From: SABI01 sp963677695
GTDB lineage: Bacteria > Spirochaetota > Spirochaetia > Sphaerochaetales > Sphaerochaetaceae
Assembly (NCBI GenBank): GCA_963677695.2
Contig: CAXXUJ010000002.1
Coordinates: 124,001-188,000, forward strand
Length of the DNA stretch: 64,000 nucleotides
Direction: 5' to 3'
Shown: in pieces, positions 58,081-64,000 of the stretch
How the letters are laid out: each line of letters starts with the position of its first letter
Position numbering within the stretch: the first letter of the stretch is position 1
The notes under the pieces: generated by a model
What the model was told of the DNA's origin: nothing
Seen by the model: the letters and a program-made list of their open reading frames with translations, nothing else
Databases searched by the model: none
Translations under genes and position numbers: made by a program

Positions 58081-59927
58081 CCTACGATAAACAGAAAAGT
58101 AGAACCATAATCTCGTAGAATTCTATAAATCATCAAATTTCTGCATTTCTCATGCATTTTTCCAGTTCCTCTTGCGTCTTGATCTGTTCTGCTGTACTAT
58201 ATATATGGTTCTACTTAGTACCATATCTTACGTGCGGCAGGTAATAGGTTATGGCATTCATCAAAGTGCAGAAACTGGTTGTCAATGAGGACGGTAGCGT
58301 TCGTTCCGGCAGCGCTTCAATCATGACTACTGAATATGACAGTTCCTACAAGGGAAATTCCCGTCACACTACTCGAGAAAAGCTCGGAAAGGTTATTTCA
58401 ATCAGTTTAGACAGGAAAAAAGGGGTATTCCTTTCCCCGACTCGTGGTCTCGTTGCCTATGATTCGATAGCTGATTCCTTTGAGAGTGTTGAACGGGATG
58501 ATCCAAGGATAGATGCTATGAAACTCTTCAGAGAACCTGAGATCCATACCGTGTTCGGTGATGTCTACCTCTTTCTCTCCGTTTGTGAAAAATCAGGTCT
58601 TCTTGCCGTACTGAGATCTTCTTTTCCACAAGATAAGGAGTATGAACGGGTTCTCACCCATCTGCTTCACTCAGTTCTGAAGGACGGATCAAGAATATCC
58701 TGTGATGATTTCATTGGGAAATCATTCGCTTCTTACCTCTTCGAGAACATTCCTTTAGGATCCCTTGGAAGCGATACAATCTACTTTTCCTTCATGGGAG
58801 AGGATGCAAGCAGGATAGCCTTTTTCAAGGCCTTCGTAACTCAGATGAGGAAGAAAGATCCTGAGTTCGGAACAGGTTGCTATGTGGACTCTACTCCTCT
58901 GCCGAACGCCATACGCGACAATCCATTCAATGCACTGTGCAGTCACGGGATTACCTCCACCTCCATACAGACAAGGCTTGTACTTGTACTCGATGAAAAG
59001 ACCGGACTTCCTGTCTGGTATTCGGTGATCCCGGGAAATCTTCTCGACCTGAGCACTCTTCGTTCAACGATGTCCGACGTCGCAGAGAGCCTTGACATCT
59101 GCATCAGCAACTTCGTCCTTGATGCAGGGTATGCCAGTAAAGAGCTTATTGAGTCCTTTCATAGCGGGAATGAACAGGGAAAGACTATTACTGTCCGTAT
59201 GCCTGCAAAGAAGGGCTACCCGCACAAAACACTCTATCATCAGGTAAAAAATTTGATGAGCAATGCCAAGTATGAGTTCATCAGGCAGGGACATACCTAT
59301 TTCGGCAAACATATTGAGACTGAGGTTTTTGGGTTCAAAATGCATGCTTACGTGTATGTAGATAAGGACAATGCCCTCGAAGGAAGCAGGAACTATCGCC
59401 TGAAACATTCAGTGGAATACGAGAAGATGACCGATAAGGAGAAAAACTGGTATGCGGTACGTTTCGGCTTCTTTATCTTACTCTCCACTGAACTCAAGGA
59501 AGCTGATGAAAAACTTGATGACTATTTCGGCAGGACACGTATCGAGAACGTGTTCAAGACCAGCAAGGAATACCTGGATCTTCTCCCATTGTCAAAGTGG
59601 TCGGATCTTACCGTCAGGGGCAAGCTGCTTTCCGATATCATCGCTACTATTGCGCTGCTTCAGTTGAGAAGTAGACTCTCTGGACCGGGAATCTCTACGA
59701 ACAAGCTCATCGGGAAAACCCAATCGTTGATGTGCATGAAGAAACGGGATGGGACCATACTTGTCGAGGTCCCGAACAAACAATCCAAAGAGTTCTACCA
59801 GAAGTTGAAAGTGAAGGTTCCCGCTTCACTGGACCTCAAGAAGTATAAATCCGAGAACCTGAAACTAAAGACCTGAAGATCTTGAGACTGCTCAGATTTA
59901 TGGTTCTACTTTTTGGTTTATCGTAGG
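58081..59927 (+). mobile_element. complete IS element, IS1634 type, with inverted repeats and target duplication
   Basis: The ends are near-perfect inverted repeats of about 33 bp: CCTACGATAAAC at 58081 running to about 58113, and its mate (GTTTATCGTAGG) ending at 59927. Both contain AAAAGTAGAACCATAA. The 5-bp target duplication CTCAT flanks it (58076-58080 and 59928-59932). The element is 1847 bp long with a single intact transposase gene. Confidence 0.9.
58251..59876 (+). CDS. IS1634-family transposase
   Basis: A 541-residue DDE transposase. The family's long N-terminal region is present; catalytic stretches appear as GCYVDSTPLPNAIRDNPFNAL, SNFVLDAGYASKELIESF and FGRTRIENVFKTSKEYLDLLPLSKWSDLTVRGKLL with the Glu of the last motif. 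The frame is intact from end to end, so the insertion may be recent. The start at ATG 58251 has a weak ribosome site. Confidence 0.93.
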   Translation: MAFIKVQKLVVNEDGSVRSGSASIMTTEYDSSYKGNSRHTTREKLGKVISISLDRKKGVFLSPTRGLVAYDSIADSFESVERDDPRIDAMKLFREPEIHTVFGDVYLFLSVCEKSGLLAVLRSSFPQDKEYERVLTHLLHSVLKDGSRISCDDFIGKSFASYLFENIPLGSLGSDTIYFSFMGEDASRIAFFKAFVTQMRKKDPEFGTGCYVDSTPLPNAIRDNPFNALCSHGITSTSIQTRLVLVLDEKTGLPVWYSVIPGNLLDLSTLRSTMSDVAESLDICISNFVLDAGYASKELIESFHSGNEQGKTITVRMPAKKGYPHKTLYHQVKNLMSNAKYEFIRQGHTYFGKHIETEVFGFKMHAYVYVDKDNALEGSRNYRLKHSVEYEKMTDKEKNWYAVRFGFFILLSTELKEADEKLDDYFGRTRIENVFKTSKEYLDLLPLSKWSDLTVRGKLLSDIIATIALLQLRSRLSGPGISTNKLIGKTQSLMCMKKRDGTILVEVPNKQSKEFYQKLKVKVPASLDLKKYKSENLKLKT

Positions 59928-59928
59928 C

Positions 59929-60192
59929 TCATGTCTTTAGCATCTTCCTGATGTCCTTCAAGACTTCCTCGTTTGAGCGTAGCTCTCCGTTATCCCTTGC
60001 TGTTATTCCCTCTTCAAGAAGGTAATAGAGCTCAGCTTTGCCGGAGAGCCTTTCATAGGTTTCAATACTCATCACAGCAAGGTCCCCCTTGCCGTTCTTT
60101 GTGATGAATACAGGTTCCATACATTGGTGGCAGAATTCAGATATCTCATTATATTTATTACGTAGGTCAGCGCTTGGTCGAATCGTCGGCAT
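59929..60192 (-). CDS. Phd/YefM-family antitoxin without its toxin
   Basis: An 87-residue protein: RPSADLRNKYNEISEFCHQCMEPVFITKNGKGDLAVMSIETYERLSGKAELYYLLEEG, the YefM/Phd DNA-binding and dimer fold with a C-terminal toxin-binding helix. AGGAGGA precedes the ATG. A RelE/YoeB/ParE toxin would normally follow directly; instead the IS end lies 1 bp beyond the stop, and the stop itself falls within the CTCAT target duplication. No toxin remnant is seen on the far side of the IS (58039-58075). The antitoxin frame is intact. An AT-rich dyad upstream (about 60205-60240) may be its operator. Confidence 0.85.
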   Translation of the reverse strand: MPTIRPSADLRNKYNEISEFCHQCMEPVFITKNGKGDLAVMSIETYERLSGKAELYYLLEEGITARDNGELRSNEEVLKDIRKMLKT

Positions 60193-60412
60193 GAATTATT
60201 CCTCCATATATCAGTATTATATCATAATTATGGTATATATTGAAGGTGTGTATTGGCGAAACAAATCAGGGGAACATGCTGGATTTGAGAATTTTTCATC
60301 TTAAAACCTGATTGTGAGTATACTGTTTCACTTGATCTGCAATCTATGATAGACTCTGCGATAGATCTATATAGGAGAGTATTTTTCCCCTATGCATTAT
60401 GGAGTCAACCTG

Positions 60413-61261
60413 ATGAAAAAAGTATTGGTGGCTGGAGCCGCAGGATATTTGGGAAGTTTTATCACACGAGAACTGGTAGAGAGAGGGATAAAGACCCGTA
60501 TTCTTGTCAATGACAAGAAACGTATCATCCTCAAGGATGAGAACCTCAATATACGAGAGGGAGACCCTACTCAGCCGGAGTCCCTTGCTGGCATTCTGAA
60601 AGATGTGGACACGGTCATCTCCTCTGTCGCCCTCATCCCCGTCAAAGGGAATAAACAGACCTATATGGATGTTGATTACCAGGCGAATGTGAACCTTGTA
60701 GAGGAAGCAAAGAAGAGCGGGGTGAAGAAATTCATCTATGTCTCCACCTTCGGTGCTGATAAGCTGAGGAAACTGAAGGTGTGTGCTGCGAGGGAGAAGT
60801 TCGTCGATTATCTGAAAGATTCTGGTCTTGAATACCTTATCGTCCGTCCCACCGTATTCTTCCCTGAAATGGAAAATTACCTGACAATGGCGGCGGGAGG
60901 AAGAGTGTTTCTCTACGGCAACGGAGAGCGCAGGTTGAATCCGATTCATGGTAAGGATCTTGCTAAGGTCATTGTTGATTCAGCGGATACGGATTTACAG
61001 GAAGTTGAGGCAGGAGGCCCTGATATCCTGACTCAGAATGAAATGGCTGAAATGGCTTTCAGGACGTTCGGCATGCCTGTAAAGATTCGTCATCTCCCCA
61101 ATCTCTTGAGGTTGCTCGTTCTCGATGCCGCAAGAATATTCGTGAAGAAGAGAAACTATGGAACGATTGAGTACTTCATGACCACCATGATGATGGATAT
61201 GGAAGCTCCTGCTTACGGAGAACATCACCTCGAAGATTACTATCATCAGAGAGTTCAGTGA
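60413..61261 (+). CDS. NAD(P)-binding SDR/NmrA-type protein
   Basis: A 282-residue atypical short-chain dehydrogenase. It has the glycine motif VLVAGAAGYLGSFITRELVERG, VDTVISSVALIPVKG, GVKKFIYVSTFGADKLR and YLIVRPTVFFPEM, and then HGKDLAKVIVDSA. The catalytic YxxxK of classical SDRs is not obvious, as in NmrA/complex-I-39-kDa-like members. The start is MKKVLVAG with GGAG 8 nt upstream; the longer frame starts 7 codons earlier. Function is not predictable beyond nucleotide binding. Confidence 0.8.
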   Translation: MKKVLVAGAAGYLGSFITRELVERGIKTRILVNDKKRIILKDENLNIREGDPTQPESLAGILKDVDTVISSVALIPVKGNKQTYMDVDYQANVNLVEEAKKSGVKKFIYVSTFGADKLRKLKVCAAREKFVDYLKDSGLEYLIVRPTVFFPEMENYLTMAAGGRVFLYGNGERRLNPIHGKDLAKVIVDSADTDLQEVEAGGPDILTQNEMAEMAFRTFGMPVKIRHLPNLLRLLVLDAARIFVKKRNYGTIEYFMTTMMMDMEAPAYGEHHLEDYYHQRVQ

Positions 61262-61291
61262 GCATTGCTCTCTGACTCTCTCTCATCCCGT

Positions 61292-62614
61292 TTATTTATT
61301 GCCGAGTTCAAGCTCCCGTGCTGTCATGCTCTTTCTGAAATCCTCTATTCCCTGAGCTCCCTCTTTCTCGTTCACTCTCGAAAGGAGAACTGCTCCTGCT
61401 GCGAATAGTATGATGATGCTGAGTATCCCGAGCCGGTTGCTTCCTGTGAGAATGGTGACGATACCCATGAGGGCAGGACCGATGATCGCGGCAAATTTGC
61501 CTATCATATTGTAGAAACCGAAGAACTCTGCTGAGAATTCTTCAGGGATCAGTCGGGTGAAGTAGCTTCTGCTGAGAGCCTGGATACCTCCCTGGAAGAG
61601 GCCGACCATACAGGCAAGCGCATAGAAGTGCCACTCAGCTGACATGAAGTACCCGAGAACCGATATCCCTCCGTAGGCGACTATTGCCACATAGAGGGCG
61701 TTCTTGACCCCTATCTTCTTCCCGAGCACGTTGTAAGCGATTGCTGATGGGAAGGCGACGAACTGGGTGATCAGCAGTGCTATGATGAGGGATGAGGCGG
61801 AGAAGCCTATCGCTGTACCGTAGTCGACAGCCATGCGGATGATCGTATCGACTCCGTCGATGTAGAACCAATAGGCTAGAAGGAAGGTTCCTACGACCTT
61901 GAGGTCTTTGATTGCCTTGAAGGTGACAAGGAACTGTCTCATTCCCGATTGTATGACTTTGATTGTGCCTCTTTCGGCATGCTCCGAGGGTTCTTTGACG
62001 AATAGCATGAGGGGGATGGTGAACACGACCCACCAGATACCGACAGAGACGAAGGCAGCCTTCACTGCCGCTACTTCGTCTGCGAAGCCGAAGGCTTCAG
62101 GTTTGAGGTACATAAGAACGTTGACGAGGAAGAGGAGTCCTCCCCCTATATACCCCATGCCGTAACCGAGAGAGGAGACGAAGTCAACTTTCTTCTCTGA
62201 GGCAACCGAAGGGAGGAGCGCATCATAAAAGAGGATAGAACCGGAAAAACCCATGGTCGCAACCACATACAGGATGACAGCCAGTCTCCACTGACCGGCC
62301 TGGACGAACCAGAGACCGATCGTCATCAGGGCGCCGATAAAGGTGAAGAAGATCAGAAATCGTTTCTTGAAGCTCCCTCTGTCTGCAATGGCACCGAGAA
62401 TCGGAGCCATGATAGCAACAATGATCGCTTCGAAAGAATTGGCAAGACCGAGGTGGAAGGTGCTTTCCTGCACGCTCGAGGAGGTGCTCCAGTAGGAGCT
62501 GAAGAAAATAGGGAAGAATCCAGCCATGACTGTGGTGGAGAACGCACTGTTCGCCCAGTCGTACAGTGACCACGATATGATGGACTTTCTCGAATCCTGT
62601 GAGGATGGGTTCAT
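61292..62614 (-). CDS. MFS transporter, UMF1 (Atg22-like) family
   Basis: A 440-residue membrane protein with about 12 helices. It opens ISWSLYDWANSAFSTTVMAGFFPIFFSSYW, the signature of the UMF1 family, followed by APILGAIADRGSFKKRFLIFFTFIGA (motif A-like) and GGIQALSRSYFTRLIPEEFSAEFFGFYNMIGKFAAIIGPAL. Members are poorly defined exporters or amino-acid/nucleoside carriers. GGAGGTCTGAC precedes the ATG. It converges on the SDR gene with about 30 bp between stops. Confidence 0.9.
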   Translation of the reverse strand: MNPSSQDSRKSIISWSLYDWANSAFSTTVMAGFFPIFFSSYWSTSSSVQESTFHLGLANSFEAIIVAIMAPILGAIADRGSFKKRFLIFFTFIGALMTIGLWFVQAGQWRLAVILYVVATMGFSGSILFYDALLPSVASEKKVDFVSSLGYGMGYIGGGLLFLVNVLMYLKPEAFGFADEVAAVKAAFVSVGIWWVVFTIPLMLFVKEPSEHAERGTIKVIQSGMRQFLVTFKAIKDLKVVGTFLLAYWFYIDGVDTIIRMAVDYGTAIGFSASSLIIALLITQFVAFPSAIAYNVLGKKIGVKNALYVAIVAYGGISVLGYFMSAEWHFYALACMVGLFQGGIQALSRSYFTRLIPEEFSAEFFGFYNMIGKFAAIIGPALMGIVTILTGSNRLGILSIIILFAAGAVLLSRVNEKEGAQGIEDFRKSMTARELELGNK

Positions 62615-62755
62615 GTCAGACCTCCGTTTGATTCATCATAGCTCACATCTTCCGTGAAATGATAGGATTTTCTTTCCAAATTCTCCTGCTCCTATGCTAG
62701 GTTTCTGTTGTATGGTATAACGAAAGAAGATTTCACTGTCAAACAGGAGAGAACT

Positions 62756-63136
62756 ATGAAGAAGATTATTTCAACACCGGATGCACCGGCTGCCATCGGT
62801 CCCTACTGTCAGGGATACCAGGTGAATGACACCCTCTATGTATCGGGTCAGATTCCCTTTGTGGCTGAGACGATGGCGCTTGTAAGTGAAGATATCAGAA
62901 AACAGGCACAGCAGTCCCTTGCTAATGTCGCAGCGATTGTGAAAGCTGCAGGTTTCGAGATTACTGATATCGTAAAGTGCCAGGTCTTCCTTCGTGATAT
63001 GAATGATTTCGCTGCGGTGAATGAAGTCTATGCCTCCTTCTTCGGTTCCCATACTCCGGCGCGGTGCGCCGTCGAAGTCTCCCGTCTTCCCAAAGACGTC
63101 GGGGTCGAGATAGATGCGATCTGTCAGAAGGGGTGA
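62756..63136 (+). CDS. ridA: RidA/YjgF enamine-imine deaminase
   Basis: A 126-residue protein from MKKIISTPDAPAAIGPYCQGY with GGAG 7 nt upstream. YVSGQIPF, QQSLANVAAIVKAAGFEITDIVKCQVFLRDMNDFAAVNEVYASFF and PARCAVEVSRLPKDVGVEIDAIC carry the conserved active-site Arg (RCAVEV) and Glu. RidA hydrolyses reactive 2-aminoacrylate and related imines as a homotrimer. It is followed 4 bp later by a gene for a small exported protein. Confidence 0.95.
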   Translation: MKKIISTPDAPAAIGPYCQGYQVNDTLYVSGQIPFVAETMALVSEDIRKQAQQSLANVAAIVKAAGFEITDIVKCQVFLRDMNDFAAVNEVYASFFGSHTPARCAVEVSRLPKDVGVEIDAICQKG

Positions 63137-63140
63137 GGTG

Positions 63141-63665
63141 ATGAGAAAGATTCTTTTCCTTCTTCTTTTTTTAATGCTCGGAGTCTCTCTCTTCGCTGTC
63201 TCAATGGATGCCCTTTCTTCTTCAGAGATGGCTGAGTTCAACCGATCCCGTCTCAGTTTCGAAACGAAGGCGGGAACCTACGGGTATTTCGGTGACCATG
63301 GCTTCTGGGGAGAGATCAGCTATAAGTACTGGGTGGGCTACCAGGGCTTCAATCCTGTGAGCGAAGCAGATTACTTTGAGATTGCAGGGTATGAAAAGGA
63401 AGCAAAAGAGGCAAGAACGTACCAGAATGCTACCAGAGATCTCCTGTGGGGCGGTATCGCAGCCGTGATCATCGGTGGAGCACTCTACTTTACCAGCGAT
63501 TCTTCGAGTACCAGGGAGGTAGGCGGAGTGATCATTGCTTCAGGAGGATCGCTCGCACTGACTCTCGGTCTGATCAGGATGACAACCAACCGGTATCCGA
63601 GCAATATTGCGCAGTCGGTTGCTGATGATTTCAATGCCCGACTGCTCGAAGACATCTCCCGGTGA
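63141..63665 (+). CDS. small exported protein of unknown function
   Basis: A 174-residue protein with an N-terminal signal (MRKILFLLLFLMLGVSLFAVSMDA). Residues about 105-165 contain two hydrophobic stretches (LLWGGIAAVIIGGALYFTS and VGGVIIASGGSLALTLGLIRM) separated by a short polar turn, so it may be membrane-embedded. The mature start SSEMAEFNRSRLSFETKAGTYGYFGDHGFWGEISYKYW resembles spirochaete envelope proteins by composition only. The ATG follows the ridA stop by 4 bp. Confidence 0.55.
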   Translation: MRKILFLLLFLMLGVSLFAVSMDALSSSEMAEFNRSRLSFETKAGTYGYFGDHGFWGEISYKYWVGYQGFNPVSEADYFEIAGYEKEAKEARTYQNATRDLLWGGIAAVIIGGALYFTSDSSSTREVGGVIIASGGSLALTLGLIRMTTNRYPSNIAQSVADDFNARLLEDISR

Positions 63666-63669
63666 ACTG

Positions 63670-64000
63670 ATGAACTACGTCCTTCCCCCTCTCATTGCGA
63701 AAATCTATGCTCGCGAGCTGATGCATACACTCGATACCGAGGGCTTCCTTGACTATGAAGGAGAGCGTAAGATTCCTGTTTCTTCCCTGTTCGATAAGAA
63801 AGGTGGAGTGATGCTCGGCGTACTCGTCGCCCTTGATGAGAATGATGAGATTCACATCCTCAAGGCTTTCAGCGGTGAAATTGGACGTACAGCAATAATT
63901 CCCGGGTGGACTCCTCCCACCTACGATGAAAAGGCGTACAAGGCACTCCTTGCCGAAGCAGATATACTTATAAAGAAACTGCAGGAAGAAGGAAAGAATG
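63670..64000 (+). CDS. probable RluA-type pseudouridine synthase, N-terminal part (runs off the window)
   Basis: Starts at MNYVLPPLIAKIYARELMHTL and remains open to the end of the window (110 codons). The segment VMLGVLVALDENDEIHILKAFSGEIGRTAIIPGWTPPTYD matches the lead-in domain of RluA-family enzymes in which LxAFSG....G.....GW.PP precedes the catalytic domain. The catalytic part lies outside. No signal peptide. It may form an operon with the preceding exported-protein gene, since the stop and start are 5 bp apart. Confidence 0.5.
   Translation, partial: MNYVLPPLIAKIYARELMHTLDTEGFLDYEGERKIPVSSLFDKKGGVMLGVLVALDENDEIHILKAFSGEIGRTAIIPGWTPPTYDEKAYKALLAEADILIKKLQEEGKN

Overview
The window looks like a chromosome segment of an anaerobic, medium-GC bacterium, probably a Spirochaetota member close to Sphaerochaeta. 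This rests on overall gene style only: corrinoid/UroD proteins, a nickel-racemase-like protein, MinD/NifX clusters and many sugar or polyamine transporters. No rRNA gene is present, so the taxonomy is inference.

Region 1 (1-8.4 kb) holds the tail of a rhamnose mutarotase, a membrane diguanylate cyclase, tRNA-Val(CAC), a Crp/Fnr regulator with an aldehyde dehydrogenase, a lipoprotein paired with a Gfo/Idh oxidoreductase, and a large HTH regulator. Region 2 (8.4-14.7 kb) has a deaminase-mtnA-mtnP operon for methylthioadenosine/purine salvage and a convergent potABCD polyamine transporter.

Region 3 (14.98-28.3 kb) is the most notable metabolic locus. On the minus strand are a corrinoid-protein activator, a PocR/AraC regulator, a cobalamin riboswitch, a corrinoid protein, a UroD-type methyltransferase fused to a thioredoxin-like domain, a CobW GTPase and a stand-alone MetH-activation-domain protein. 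Next to it, behind a LacI regulator, a plus-strand operon encodes a mutarotase, a sugar ABC transporter and a second UroD-family protein. Together they could form a corrinoid-dependent O-demethylation route for a methylated sugar; this is a hypothesis.

Region 4 (28.5-41.3 kb) has gnd, a LarA-like gene and a full Pho system (pstSCAB-phoU converging on phoBR, with Pho-box-like repeats). An ISL3 transposase gene and a small secreted protein lie between phoU and phoR. Region 5 (41.3-47.6 kb) is a sigma-54 unit: an activator gene, two dyad enhancer-like sites, a -24/-12 promoter, then NifX-like, DUF5320-like, two MinD and one Mrp protein. It converges on nth, and the two 3' ends overlap.

Region 6 (47.7-60.2 kb) is mobile and visibly AT-richer. 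A tyrosine-recombinase element of about 8.3 kb sits in tRNA-Arg(TCT), with 18-bp direct repeats at 47864 and 56191 and a third copy at 57225. It carries a serine resolvase with a res-like site, a replication-like wHTH protein, lipoprotein and membrane proteins, and two paralogous small proteins behind a consensus promoter. Right of it are a HEPN-MNT module, a truncated MNT gene ending at the third repeat, a GNAT gene, a complete IS1634-type IS with inverted repeats and a 5-bp target duplication, and an orphan Phd antitoxin. Region 7 (60.4-64 kb) returns to ordinary chromosome: an SDR protein, a UMF1-type MFS transporter, ridA, a small exported protein and the start of a probable RluA-type pseudouridine synthase.
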